This document shows, in pieces, positions 22,794-35,029 of a DNA stretch of 64,000 nucleotides. The translations under genes were made by a program, and so were the position numbers. The stretch spans positions 29,578,006 to 29,642,005 of the forward strand of contig NC_073694.1 of assembly GCF_029784165.1 (NCBI RefSeq), given 5' to 3'. The DNA is from Wyeomyia smithii (taxonomy: Eukaryota; Arthropoda; Insecta; Diptera; Culicidae). The stretch's first letter is position 1, and the number at the start of each line of letters is the position of its first letter. The notes beneath the pieces were generated by a model. The model was not told the DNA's origin and searched no databases. It saw only the letters and a program-made list of their open reading frames with translations.

Positions 22794-23854
22794 ATCTCCG
22801 AGCACGCAAGCTATAGAATTAGGGTTGTATATAGTAACAGTAGAGTAGCCAAGAGGTGGGGGTTAGGGCTCAATCGCCCTCTTACAAGCCTTTGTTTTTT
22901 TTTCAAATATTTTGGTTTTGCAATAATGTTTATTGAAAGGTCAGCAATGGTTTGGCAAAAAAATGATCTTTAAATTTCGTTGAGGCGCGGAGTTCAAAAG
23001 CTTCGGTTGTTTCGAAAAAAGTCCCCATGCAAAATTCCAACTCAATCACACAGCAGCCCCTTTATCAAAACCGGGTGAAATCTCAAAATTCCATTTCCAC
23101 AGACAGACACTCGACGCAACCTTCCATAAATGAATAGTATACTTTTTCGTCGTTCCTTCGTCAGCATAAAGTTCTGATACTAGACACCTTGATTTCCGAG
23201 GAAAAAGCAACGAGGACCGTACAGCAGCGAAATGAGGCAGTAAAGAATAGCGATAAAATTTCCAAAGCAAAGAATTAAAAAAACTAGAAAAAAAAACGGG
23301 AAAGAGAATCGGAAAAAAATTGTTTTTCCCGGATTTGTTTAGTAACATCAATCTAGCAACAGATTTGAATCTCCCGATCGTTTTTTTTCTCAGCACGTAC
23401 GTGGAATTGTGTACTACAAGTCTCTTAAAAAGGTCTAGAAGATGACCTTAGCCTTTGCGATCGGACCTACAGTGGTCGTGCATTGCTAAGACATTCAGAG
23501 ATAATTTCATATCGATAATTTCTGTGCGTTGGTCATAAAAGAGAAACTTTAACGTTGGTCATAAAAGAGAAGCTTCGAGGCTCCACATTTCAAAGTCTGA
23601 TTGAGCTTTCACTTTGCATGAGGACTTTTTTCGAAACAACCGAAGCTTTTAAACTCTGCGACTCAACGAAATTTCAAGATCATTTTTTTGACAAACCATT
23701 GCTGGCCTTTCAATAAACATTATTGCAAAACCAAAATATTTGAAAAAAAAAAACAAAGGCTTGTAAGAGGGCGATTGAGCCCTAACCCCCACCTCTTGGC
23801 TACTCTACTGTTACTATATACAACCCTAATTCTATAGCTTGCGTGCTCGGAGAT
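22794..23854. mobile_element. Foldback element with 242-bp inverted arms
   Basis: The arms are 22794-23034 and 23613-23854, about 97% identical, starting ATCTCCGAGCACGCAAGC on each side. They enclose a 578-bp unique core without coding sequence. No TSD is obvious. The arms' high identity suggests recent activity or gene conversion. The sequence near 22855 (GGTGGGGGTTAGGGCTCAAT) recurs loosely near 47220. Confidence 0.75.
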
Positions 23855-23904
23855 AGAGTATTTCTTTTGATATTTAAATTTCAGGGCATTCCTACGTGCT
23901 CTGA

Positions 23905-24573
23905 ACACACAGTTTGCTTTCAATATGGAGGACGGTACTTACCTGAAGTTGCTGCACGGAGATCGCCGTTTCACGGGTGATGGCAATGGCTTGATAAAGG
24001 ATTTCCAACACCTGAAAGATCTCTTTCAGACCATTTAAAGCGTGGTCGGTATTGATATTTTTATCTACCATCCACTGGAACCGGACCCAGTAGTGTTCCG
24101 ATGAAAGCCTCTCGAAAACAACTGGAACCTCGGATATGGCCAAGTTGATCAGGGAAGAAAATTCTGGAAGGACACTCTGGTGCAAAGATGTTGTAGTTTC
24201 CGGTTTCAAGGTCCTCTCCAGGATGATGCCAATTTGGATTTGTCTCCGGTTGCCTGCCGCGTCTGCTTGGCCAGATTGTTTCGTAAATGAGCAGCGGTAC
24301 CGTTTTTCCCTATTCGACATAACGCTGTGATGGTGACGATTGGGCTGAACGAGGTTTCGACTTCGACCCTAAAGGCTTCCATAGTTTAAGGTTGGGAACT
24401 CGGTAGAAAACGGCGCTTGATGTTGTAGCTTGTCGCGATAGCGAACGATGACGAATCTCCGTTATGGCAGAAATATCGACCTCCTTCTCGCCAAGGAAGT
24501 CAAGAAGCTCAGTATGTTTGTTTCTAAGAGAATAAGCGTTCCAATTTGCAATTACGTAGGCATTATGGTCCAT
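23905..24573 (-). pseudogene. LINE ORF2 endonuclease remnant
   Basis: It opens with ATG at 24573 and reads IANWNAYSLRNKHTELLDFL then EKEVDISAITE, the N-terminus of APE-type endonucleases of Jockey/T1/CR1-like LINEs. A large internal deletion follows. A second frame (about 24105-23930) reads YWVRFQWMVDKNI and later AITRETAISV, matching the linker after the endonuclease domain. The catalytic His and most of the nuclease core are missing. Confidence 0.65.
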
Positions 24574-27500
24574 TTTGAAGATTAGGTCGACGATCCGTGA
24601 GTTGGTTGGTTAGCAAGGGCTGCGAAGCGAGGCTGAACAGAGAATAGCTATCGATTTTTCGTGTATTTCGTGTAAAAATATAAACAGAATAAACTGTCTT
24701 TGAGTTTTACGAAGCTAAAAGAATGATAAAACTTAAAAAAAAGGCGAGACCACATTAAACATGGGTATCAAATAAATATCACGGAGTGATATCAAACTGA
24801 AGCTGTGATTGAATTTTACTGCAGATGCGTAGTAGTGTGATGAACTTCATTATACAGTGCATTAAACTTCAGATGTCAATCAAGAAATTGATGCCAGAGG
24901 TCCGTTCAGTAGTAGCAAGATAACAAGCATTCGAAAATGGCATAACATCTGATACCGCTACAGTACAAGAACAGAAAGCAAGGTCGTATTTGATTAACCG
25001 CTAACACTCACAGAAAATTTTATGAAGAAACGCTTCACAATTAGGCTGATACAAATTTCGAATTCTTTTTGTGTCCAAGGTTATCAAAGTTAGCAAAGGG
25101 GGTGGCAAAAAATAAATAACACCGAGAAAAAAAAAAAAAAAAAGAAATATCTTAACGTTTCTATAACGTTTGTAACTTGCACTCAAATAAATGTTGAAAA
25201 ATAACATTTTTTATTATTATTATTATTATTTATTTCGCTTGTCTTTTGACGGCACTCTCGCTGTCACTGGACTTGTTTGTTGCTAAATAAAGCATTTATG
25301 CTGTCGGAAAAGCAAGAAACTGAACAAAAGTTTGAGCTTTTTTTTCTTCCCCTTCCAATATTTAAGATTTTTGAAAGGGGGGGGGGGGGGGGTGACATAA
25401 AATGAAAATAAAATTTGTAACGGCCTTAAGGTGAAAAAAATACCAATTCAGTGGTAATTAACTAGAAAAAAAAATTGAATAACTAGACATAAACAAAATT
25501 GACCAAAATAATAACGGATACAACAAACTTAATAAAATAAACGGTTAAATGTCTATCAATACTTAAAAAATGTTCCGAGCATTAAAAATTCAATACAATT
25601 TGAACGACAAAATTGTTGTACAAAATGTGTAATTAAAAATTAAGCTTGAAATTCTACAAGACAAACACATAATTGAATTGCAGTCTCTGCAAAAAAAAAA
25701 CAAAAAAAGTTGATTTACTTTGAAACGTTGAATATTGATAAAATAAATAGAAGTTTTCTGAAATAAATCATTGAAAATGCAAGACGAGAAACTGTAAATT
25801 AATCAATTTCTAATTGTAATGAAATAAATTTATTTTTTTTTAAATATTTTTTTTTCTGCTAAATTGATATCATTGCGCTAACTCTCGTAGTTAAAATTCG
25901 TTTTGTAATGAAATAAATTCGTAAATTATTTTATTATCATTAATCAAGTAAACAGCTTTGATAGCTGTGGTTAAACTCTGTTGAAAGAACCTTGAAGTTC
26001 ATCTCTGCTTCCTGTTTCTTCCTTTTTATTTCCTTTTTTGTCGAGCTCGTCCTGTTTTTCTTGCTGATACTCTTTTTCCGCCCTCAGACTGCTAGCCAGT
26101 AACCCGTGATCCGTACGTAATTGAACCGAAAAAAGTGAAAGGAACATGTCCATGACATCAATTGCCTCGTATAAACTGACGGTAATGTGCGACCCGAGCC
26201 GACCGAATCAACCGAGAGTGCAGCAGGACAGGTTGAAGGCTAGCGAAAGGCACCCGCCTCTGACTATTTCCCATGGTTGGCAATTACAATGAGAGAGAAT
26301 AAAAAATCCAAAACTGGAACATTTTACTGGCCAACGTTCGCCACTAGCCAAGGATCCGTTGCAGTCTGATCGAGCGCTTGCCGAAAACAAGAAAAAACAG
26401 CAAATTGTTCGAATATCAGGGTTATCGATTCTGGCTTTGAATTAAAAGCGACTTCGTCGCCGTTTTGGTGAGCTTCTTTAGTGAGCATAATTGTCGCCTT
26501 GTGGTGAAGTTCCCACAAAAGAAATGTCACTCTCAGCCGGAGGAAGGACAGCGCATTAATCTTACACTCTTCCGTCCAAGGCCGTCACCCCGGGAGAGAC
26601 ACCGGCGAGATCCGAAATTATTTCCTGCCATCAAAATCGTTGGCTTTGCTATTCTTAAAACAACTAAAAAAAAAAAACGTTCCGTCAGACTATTGACTGC
26701 ATTGAGTTTGCGGTTACCGAACAAGCCGTAAACCTGATCAGTCGTTGTTTGTCGTCGTCATCGGCGACGCTGTAGTCGTTTGACACTTGCCGTGCAGCCC
26801 TGGCACAACGATTATGAGTTATGACCCCATCAGCAAGTACCATCGTCGTCGTCATTAAAACCCACAATGACATTTTATCCACACGTGAAGACTGTCCCTT
26901 TGATGCACGACAATAGAAGTTTTATTACAACCGCGACTGGATGGTGAACCGAACCGGAACTGCCCCGAGAAGGTTATATAAATTTAGAACACCTGACAGG
27001 CGATAGCAGAGAGCAGTGTATTGAGATTCGAGATTTGCTAATGATCATTTGATTTCGAAATGGAATGCATTTACGCGCCATTCGAGGGTCATAGAACGGT
27101 GTGTCGAAAACTGGAATGTCCTTCCAGGTGAAGTCGAAACTGTAAGCTGCAGCCATTCCTATCCGGTTTAACATGCAAAGAGCGATTGTTGTTCGATACA
27201 GTTGGAAAGTTTCCCAACTTTGGAGACCGTGCCAAATCTTACCACTCGAGGGTCATCCGGCAGCCATGGAACGGTACTCAGAGAAAAAAAATCGCCACTA
27301 GTGAACGAAAACTAATCCGTTCCGATTTTATTTTTCATTAAACTTAAGAGGGCTGCATAGCAGCAGTAAAAAAAACTCATTAAGTCCTGCATGCGTTCAG
27401 CTGCAGATTGCGCCACCAACAGCGTTTGTTTGTTTGTTTATTTGTGCAGGCCAACTGGACCGCGAAAGCTAAGCTCACAACCCGGCTGACCAAGGAGGCG

Positions 27501-28192
27501 ACGAACCGTGATTGTTACTTTGCAACAGTTTGGTCTGACCACATTCGCAGTCGAAAAGTTTGGCAATTTTTGCAACTGCGTAATGTCCCATCGAACCCCA
27601 AGCTGCAGTAACACTTGCAACCACCAATCGACAGATCAACCCTTAGATCGAGTAGCACCTTCTGTTTGTTTTCCATTGTTCACTCGAGGGTCGCTTTATT
27701 CGCGCTGCATCGACATCCAAACCGGGTGCGCGTGCGAGTAAATTGGATTGCATTTCTAGCCAGCACCACGCATCAGGCAATTTTTGGCGAATTTGGATAC
27801 GGGGCAGAGATTGGAATCGAACCGCGAATCGGATCCGATCGACCGAAGGCTGATCGAGAGAGAATACCGTTTGAAGTGGACACGTGCGGAGGTTTTTGAA
27901 ATTTCAACTTGGGGACTGCCTCGGAACGCAAGCATGTCAGATAAGGATCTGGCATTTTAAGCCTCGAAATTTATGATGAGATTTATGCCCATTAAGCAAT
28001 CAGTTATAGAGTGCCCATGGTGGAATAATTAAGCTTACGTTTGAGCGCTTCTGCTGAAATTTGTTGTCTCCCTCTTAAGTGCTGTAATTATATTATTAAA
28101 TCAATTCAACCGTCCTTGCAGTTAGTATGCATAGTTTTTGTGAGAGAATCAACTTTCCAAATGTGGCTTGCAGTAAGCATTATTAAATACTT
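24574..28192. other. Intergenic DNA, no gene recognised
   Basis: No coding feature supported. It contains a TTA microsatellite (25209-25230), a G run at about 25377-25392, and moderately GC-rich unique stretches at 26150-26900 and 27400-27900 that could be regulatory. The phrase CTGCAGATGCGTAGTAGTGT at 24821 resembles 46582-46601. Confidence 0.35.
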
Positions 28193-30267
28193 TAGACTTG
28201 GACTTTGACTTGGACTTGGACTTGGACTTGGACTTTGACTTGGACTTGGACTTGGACTTGGACTTGGACTTGGACTTGGACTTGGACTTGGACTTGGACT
28301 TGGACTTGGACTTGGACTTAGACTTGGACTTGGACTTGGACTTGGACTTGGACTTGGACTTGGACTTGGACTTGGACTCGGACTTGGACTTGGACTTGGA
28401 CTTGGACTTGGACTTGGACTTGGACTTGGACTTGGACTTGGATTTGGACTTGGACTTGGACTTGGACTTGGACTTGGACTTGGACTTGGACTTGGACTTG
28501 GACTTGGACTTGGACTTGGACTTGGACTTGGACTTGGACTTGGACTTGGACTTGGACTTGGACTTGGACTTGGACTTGGACTTGGACTTGGACTTGGACT
28601 TGGACTTGGACTTGGACTTGGACTTGGACTTGGACTTGGACTTGGACTTGGACTTGGACTTGGACTTGGACTTGGACTTGGACTTGGACTTGGACTTGGA
28701 CTTGGACTTGGACTTGGACTTGGACTTGGACTTGGACTTGGATTTGGACTTGGACTTGGACTTGGACTTGGACTTGGACTTGGACTTGGACTTGGACTTG
28801 GACTTGGACTTGGACTTGGACTTGGACTTGGACTTGGACTTGGCTTGGACTTGGACTTGGACTTGGACTTGGACTTGGACTTGGACTTGGACTTGGACTT
28901 GGACTTGGACTTGGACTTGGACTTGGACTTGGACTTGGACTTGGACTTGGACTTGGACTTGGACTTGGACTTGGACTTGGACTTGGACTTGGACTTGGAC
29001 TTGGACTTGGACTTGGACTTGGACTTGGACTTGGACTTGGACTTGGACTTGGACTTGGACTTGGACTTGGACTTGGACTTGGACTTGGACTTGGACTTGG
29101 ACTTGGACTTGGACTTGGACTTGGACTTGGACTTGGACTTGGACTTGGACTTGGACTTGGACTTGGACTTGGACTTGGACTTGGACTTGGACTTGGACTT
29201 GGACTTGGACTTGGACTTGGACTTGGACTTGGACTTGGACTTGGACTTGGACTTGGACTTGGACTTGGACTTGGACTTGGACTTGGACTTGGACTTGGAC
29301 TTGGACTTGGACTTGGACTTGGACTTGGACTTGGACTTGGACTTGGACTTGGACTTGGACTTGGACTTGGACTTGGACTTGGACTTGGACTTGGACTTGG
29401 ACTTGGACTTGGACTTGGACTTGGACTTGGACTTGGACTTGGACTTGGACTTGGACTTGGACTTGGACTTGGACTTGGACTTGGACTTGGACTTGGACTT
29501 GGACTTGGACTTGGACTTGGACTTGGACTTGGACTTGGACTTGGACTTGGACTTGGACTTGGACTTGGACTTGGACTTGGACTTGGACTTGGACTTGGAC
29601 TTGGACTTGGACTTGGACTTGGACTTGGACTTGGACTTGGACTTGGACTTGGACTTGGACTTGGACTTGGACTTGGACTTGGACTTGGACTTGGACTTGG
29701 ACTTGGACTTGGACTTGGACTTGGACTTGGACTTGGACTTGGACTTGGACTTGGACTTGGACTTGGACTTGGACTTGGACTTGGACTTGGACTTGGACTT
29801 GGACTTGGACTTGGACTTGGACTTGGACTTGGACTTGGACTTGGACTTGGACTTGGACTTGGACTTGGACTTGGACTTGGACTTGGACTTGGACTTGGAC
29901 TTGGACTTGGACTTGGACTTGGACTTGGACTTGGACTTGGACTTGGACTTGGACTTGGACTTGGACTTGGACTTGGACTTGGACTTGGACTTGGACTTGG
30001 ACTTGGACTTGGACTTGGACTTGGACTTGGACTTGGACTTGGACTTGGACTTGGACTTGGACTTGGACTTGGACTTGGACTTGGACTTGGACTTGGACTT
30101 GGACTTGGACTTGGACTTGGACTTGGACTTGGACTTGGACTTGGACTTGGACTTGGACTTGGACTTGGACTTGGACTTGGACTTGGACTTGGACTTGGAC
30201 TTGGACTTGGACTTGGACTTGGACTTGGACTTGGACTTGGACTTGGACTTGAACTTGGACTTGGAAT
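28193..30267. repeat. (GACTTG)n hexanucleotide satellite, about 345 copies
   Basis: Nearly uninterrupted GACTTG repeats run for about 2.07 kb. Variants (TTTGAC, CTTAGAC, ACTCGG, GATTTG, GAACTT) are mostly near the two ends, with one 3-bp deletion at about 28842 (TTGGCTTGGAC). All frames are open because the unit contains no stop in any phase, giving long false frames of LDLD, WTWT, KSKS, VQVQ or PSPS. No sign of coding use. Confidence 0.97.
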
Positions 30268-31140
30268 AGAGGGGCTTCGATGAGATCTCCCACATTCGGC
30301 ATCGTTTCCTCATGGCTTTGCACGTACTCAGTGTCGATTTTAATAAGTTTGAGACGCTCCAGATTATATCGCAGCCCCACCTAGCAATGGCCTTCCAGTC
30401 TCGGGTGAACTATCATGGGCAATATAAGCGAATACTACTGAGTCTAAACAAAAAACCAACGAAGGGTGCGGAGGGACTACTTGGTCTGAGCTAGTAAAGT
30501 TGCACATATGGAAACTTTTGATTAGTTGTTTTTCAATGTACAAAAATTCACTTGCTTCCACCTTGTTTAGATCGCTAACGGCATCCTGGCCTCGCCCCCA
30601 TGATCGTTGTGATGAGGAAGGAGATTATAAGGAAGGAGGTGTAACAGTCGTTGTTGACGGAAACCAAGATTACTTCTGCATCTCCACGACTGCGACGGAA
30701 AGGAATGGTTGTGTCACCGTGGTAAATGACACATGCCACGTTGACTCATTACGAAGGCGAGCAATGAGTATCTTTCTTTTCAAATACCGGCAATCTTTGT
30801 GAGCGGTGCGCATGAAAACCATCCATCACTCTAAGTCATCTGACGAGGTATTTCACTTTTTTAGAAAAAAGTGTAAGAACAATCATATAAATCTATCTAC
30901 AAACAAGAGGTCTATTTTTGAAACCTGTTCCAGTTAAAGTGAAGTCAAATGAATAGGGTCGCTCTCATCACCCAAATGCGCTACCAGTAAGGCTCCAATT
31001 ATGAAAATGGTCGCAGTTTTGAGGGTATGATACGTTCTATACCACGATGTAGAGTTGGCACCTGCATCGAGATCCATTATTAAAGTCGTGTGACAGCAGC
31101 TTGAAATGGCGAGGTGGTACCCGGTGCAGGGGTCTCAGTC
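30268..31140. other. No gene; possible R1 5' scrap
   Basis: Around 30448-30482 the phrase GGGTGCGGAGGGACTAC resembles GGGTGTGGAGGGACTAC at about 31433 in the R1 fragment. A piece of an R1-like 5' region may therefore lie here. Otherwise nothing supportable. Confidence 0.3.
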
Positions 31141-32563
31141 CCGTATAACCTGGCAGGTCTTCCAGTACATTCCGCGTTCATTACCTGGTGGAAATCGGGC
31201 AGGAGTAGGAATAGATGGTGAGAATTGGTCTAAGGACCAGATTCCCTTTCCTGACTTACGCCGGTCGGTGGCGACATAGTTGCTCATAAGACGCTATGGG
31301 CGACCTATCCTAGCCATGACCTCAGTGCTTCGGCATAGGCCACCATGGGACCACATAGGCGACTACTCTATTATGAATAAGGATAGCGGCTCCCCCATTT
31401 AACAAGGAATGAACAGCAAGAAACAAGTGACGGGTGTGGAGGGACTACCGAATCCCATCGCGCGGTCTCCGGTGGCGGAAAGGCAAGCACGCCAGTTTTT
31501 ACACCGAATATAACGGTCGATGAACGCTTGCTCGTCAAGGTAATCGAAAAAAGCAGGGTCAAGCGGCCTAGGGTGAATCTGGAGCAGAGCCTCCTCCTGC
31601 TTTGGACCACTATCGACGAAGCTCAAAACGCGTATGCCGAGCTTATGGATCGGGTTGAAACCTTCGAAAACGAGGGAAGGACTAGGAGGGCGACTGAATC
31701 ATAGCAGGTTCAGACCGATGCCCTCATGCCCTCATTCGCCGTGTCTGTCCTACGGGGCCGGTAAGCGAATGAGGTAGTCCCTAGTGGAAGCGGCTCTTAA
31801 CAACGTAAAGTAGCGAGTGGAAAAGTTAGCTTCGATAGCACACCAACAGGCTCAAAGGTCGGAACATCGACCGGAAACCCATGGGTTACCGTAGTGGGAA
31901 AAGGGCGCCAGAAGGGTAAAAAGTGCCAAAACGGAGCGTCGATAAAACGTCCGCCGAAGGTTAAAAAGGCGAGGAGCAGGAAGCACGCCCTCATACTCAA
32001 GACTGACGGGTCTAAACATTCTGAAGTCTTGGAGATAATGAGGAGCGAAACCTTGTTCAAGGATTTAGGGGGGATATGCGGACCATCCGTCGATCTCGCA
32101 CTGGCGAGATGATTCTGGAGCTCCCAAAGGATGCGAAGTATAAAGGTGCTTCATACAAGGCGGTAGCCAAGCAGGTCCTCGGCAAAGAGGTGCAGTTTCG
32201 GCTTAAAAACCTGGATGAAATCACCGAGGGTTGCGATGTTGCATGAGCCCTCAAAGAAAAGTGCGGGATGAAGGTGGCCACTGGGTCAATCCACCTCCGA
32301 AAGGGTCTAGCGGGGACCCAGGTGGCCACCTTCCGACCAGCGTCGGCGAATGCGAACTTGGCACTGAAGAAAGGCAAGCTAAAGGTCGGCTGGTCAGTAT
32401 GCCCTCTGGGTATATTTACTACAGCAAGCGGCCGTTCGGTTCAGGTGCTTTGAGGTAAGACATAAGTGCTGGACCTTCAACCGGCCCGATAGGAGCCAGT
32501 TATGCAGGCGTTGAGGTAGTGCAGGCCATAAAGCGAAGGGTTGCGGAGAATCTCCCAGGGGCC
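31141..32563 (+). pseudogene. R1-clade LINE ORF1 (gag-like) pseudogene
   Basis: Several forward frames match R1-family ORF1 in order: a helical segment RVNLEQSLLLLWTTIDEAQN (about 31570-31640), HALILKTDGSKHSEVLEIMR (about 31984-32045), LPKDAKYKGASYKAVAKQVL (32120-32180), FRLKNLDEIT, ATGSIHLRKGLAGTQVATFR (32277-32340) and a decayed zinc knuckle CFEVRHKCW...RPDRSQLC (about 32447-32500). Frameshifts and stops separate these. ORF1 of this family binds element RNA. The sequence stops at a 3-bp TSD where a MITE inserted. Confidence 0.7.
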
Positions 32564-32971
32564 GTTCCTAAACCACGTGGTCATAAAGTGGGAGACGGGG
32601 GGGTTTGTCAAAAGACCACGAAGGACCCCGCACGGGGGTGGGGGGGTTAAAGAAATGGCCACGTGGTCTTTTTCCCTGACATATGGCTTATTGTTGCCAC
32701 CAAGTCAAAAATGAAGCTTTTGCCACTATACCGATGCAGCAGCTAGCACAGAGAAAAAAGGACGGTGGTCTTAATCTGCATCTGCCTGCACTTAAATGCA
32801 AGTCGTTGCTGACTAGTCGTCACTTACACGAGATCGAATCTCTTCCATATTACAATTCTGTCATCAACCAAACTAACCCTTCACCTACAAATCCCGCCAC
32901 AGATCTCCCTTGCCTAAAACAAATTCTATTTAATAAAAAGTAATCAAAACATGACCACACGGTTTAGGAAC
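32564..32971. mobile_element. TIR element, 408 bp, 3-bp TSD
   Basis: Ends are GTTCCTAAACCACGTGGTCAT-type inverted repeats (21 bp, two mismatches) flanked by GCC on both sides (32561-32563 and 32972-32974). A 3-bp TSD suggests the PIF/Harbinger group. It carries a LINE fragment inside. The right flank runs into a C homopolymer of about 17 bases. Confidence 0.6.
32680..32943 (+). pseudogene. LINE ORF2 C-terminal fragment
   Basis: An open stretch reads IPMQQLAQRKKDGGLNLHLP then ALKCKSLL, matching the 'l..P...GGLgL.....K..AL' block found after the RT in several LINE clades. It lies between the TIRs of the 408-bp element. It may be a captured fragment or part of the older insertion site. Confidence 0.5.
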
Positions 32972-32974
32972 GCC

Positions 32975-33068
32975 CCCCCCCCCCCCCCCGTGGAAACGAA
33001 GAAGAGAGGACAGAGTGCCGCGCATCATTCGGTTCTGCAAGATCAATGCTAAAGCAGGTACGGTAACG
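32975..33068. other. Possible R1 ORF1/ORF2 junction remnant
   Basis: Short sequence after the C run, without clear motifs. By position it may be leftover R1 sequence. Confidence 0.2.
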
Positions 33069-34905
33069 GACCCATAAATCGCCACTTTTATTCAAGACAA
33101 GTAAGTTGAACGTGATACATTTTAATGTGTTACTTCGACAATGTACAGTATTTACTGTATACTGCTCAATAAACATTGTGTTACATATTCGGGTTGCATC
33201 ACAGCCAAAATAACTTATCTAGTCATGTTAAATAGAAATTTCCTGATGGGTGTCCAAGCCCCTAAATTCGCCACCCGAAATCCTTATTTCGCCAACCCAC
33301 AGACCCATTTTTAATGTTGAACTTATATTTTTCAACTGGATTGTAAGAAGATCATCTTGTCAGTCAGGGGACAATCTGTATAAAACTTCACAACAAGATC
33401 ATTTATAGAACACGCCGTTTCATGTCTTTTAATTTATTGTGTGTATTGTGATAACAAAAATATGTGATGCAAGGAAATTTTTCAAGAACACTAGTTTTTC
33501 TTTAAAACTACACGTTCTACTTTTGCCAATGTTGTCTTTTTTTCTTGCTTCTCTTTCTTCCTTTCTTCCTTCTTCTTCGCTTGCTCCTCTTTCTTCAAAT
33601 CCTTTTCGAGTTTGCGTTCAACCCGAATTCGAATTCCTGTCTTCCTTCTATTCTTCGAGGCGTCTCTTCTCCTCCTCCTTCTGAGAATATTCACGAACAA
33701 ATTCATCTGATGTTAAAACGTGATACCGTTTGGACCTGTATTCCCTTTTGTTTTCTCTTTGAAGAGTGGGTGGCATCTTCAAGTAATCCTTTAATGCCCG
33801 ATTGAGTTGGTCAGGGGCGCTGTTTTGGGGCATTTTGGCATCAACCACTGATTCCTTAGCAGTCGATGAATTTGCCTCATGTTGTGTTCCACAGACGCCG
33901 CTTACAGGTAGCTCAGTTATGTCTGCTTGAATTTCCATTGCTTCAAAAACCATTGTGCTGCCTTCACCCTCTAGGTTACTTCTCTCGATTGCTTCGACTG
34001 CCTCTGGCATTGTCTCTTTCAGAACCTGAAAGATAGTAAAGAGTGCTTTTTCGGCTGGGTTGTCAAAAATGACGAAATCACTGTTGAACTTTTTTATTTT
34101 TGACATTCCGAACACAGGAACGAATTGCTCTGAAGCCTTTTTGGCTTTGTGATAATCATCCATATAGAGTGAAACATTTTCATTTGGCGATGTGTCACTT
34201 AAGAGTAGAGAGTAAAGAGTTACTCCCATCTGCTTACCACGTACTTTGAGAACAGCGGCGGAAATCTCAGTCAGTAATTACACCGATATTTCTTAGTTCT
34301 TTGCCGCAAATTCAATGAGGAAAACTAATAGAACCATTGATTGTTAAGAACTTCAGCAGATTCTTACCATTTTTCAATTCGAAATTCTTCAAAACACTCT
34401 TATATGTTTTCAATTTAACCACTAGTCGAAAATTGAATTCACTTGTGAAATCAAAACACTGTATGACAGTTCATCTGGCGAATTTAGGGTCGAGCGCATA
34501 ATATGGGATCCACATTTCGCCAGTTATATTTAGGTATAAAATTACAGTAGTTTCATGAAATTTGACTTATATGAACATGAAAACCAAGCAATAACAGTGT
34601 AATTAAAAGTACTTTCACAAAGTTTTCTATAAACTAAATGTTTTATGCCAACTTTTCCACTAAGTTTTTTTTGCCATTTGTTATGGTTTGGCAGAAAATT
34701 TTGCTCTTCACATGACAACGTTATTATGATCGAAATAACGTTTTTAGTAATTTTAGAAGACATTTTGTAATAATAAAATATTTGTGTTAGTGCGTTCAAG
34801 CACAGAAAACATTGCCAATTTTTATAGTATTAAATATAATCATGAGCCGTAACTACATCAAGTTTAAACTAACCAAGATTCACTGATTGGCGAAAAATGG
34901 GGGGG
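33069..34905 (-). mobile_element. pogo-like DNA transposon remnant
   Basis: Repeats of the form CCCTAAATTCGCCA occur near both ends in inverted orientation: 33260-33273 with its reverse complement at 34476-34489, and an outer pair CCCATAAATCGCCA (33069) with TTGGCGAAAAATGGG (about 34892). Further TTCGCCA copies lie at about 33285 and 34511. Between them is the tail of a transposase-like protein on the minus strand. The boundaries are uncertain; TA lies adjacent to the inner repeats. Confidence 0.45.
33491..34270 (-). pseudogene. pogo/CENP-B-type transposase C-terminus (probable)
   Basis: A minus-strand frame of 193 codons from 34229 can be extended upstream to about 34270 (EISAAVLKVRGKQ) before a stop. 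It reads DDYHKAKKASEQFVPVFGMS, then FDNPAEKALFTIFQVL, and near its end RYHVLTSDEFVREYSQKEEE. It stops at a TAG near 33648. The next frame continues with a Lys/Glu-rich coiled tail (RKLEKDLKKEEQAKKKEERK) to 33491. A 'HVLTSDE' motif followed by a charged tail is what I recall from insect pogo/Tigger-like transposases. The catalytic DDE part is missing. It could instead be a host-gene pseudogene. Confidence 0.4.
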
Positions 34906-34931
34906 GGGGGATTTTTGGGGTTCCTACCCTA

Positions 34932-35024
34932 TTAGACGAAGCAAATATTTGCTATTTTTCGTACGGATTTTATTTTGTGCAAATAAAATTCGTACCAAAA
35001 ATAGCAAATGTTTGCTTCGTCTAA
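34932..35024. mobile_element. Hairpin mini-MITE, 93 bp, TA TSD
   Basis: Two nearly perfect inverted arms of about 45 bp (starting TTAGACGAAGCAAATATTTG) sit around a 4-base loop, flanked by TA at 34930-34931 and 35025-35026. A TA TSD points to Tc1/mariner-type mobilisation. It lies at the left edge of the R1 ORF2 remnant. Confidence 0.7.
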
Positions 35025-35029
35025 TACCT

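Noticed and set aside
23931..23950. CAG|GTAAGT splice donor on the minus strand
   Set aside because: It lies in a LINE endonuclease remnant and has no matching exon.
24815..24900. Similarity of CTGCAGATGCGTAGTAGTGT to 46582
   Set aside because: Match is short (about 20 bp with mismatches) and the flanks do not align well; noted only as a weak repeat.
28106..30380. Very long open frames (474-743 codons) on both strands
   Set aside because: They are translations of the GACTTG hexamer, which has no stop in any frame; there is no independent coding evidence.
32972..32989. C run (and G runs at 25377 and 34899) as structural signals
   Set aside because: Simple homopolymers, often length-variable or assembly-affected; no support for function.
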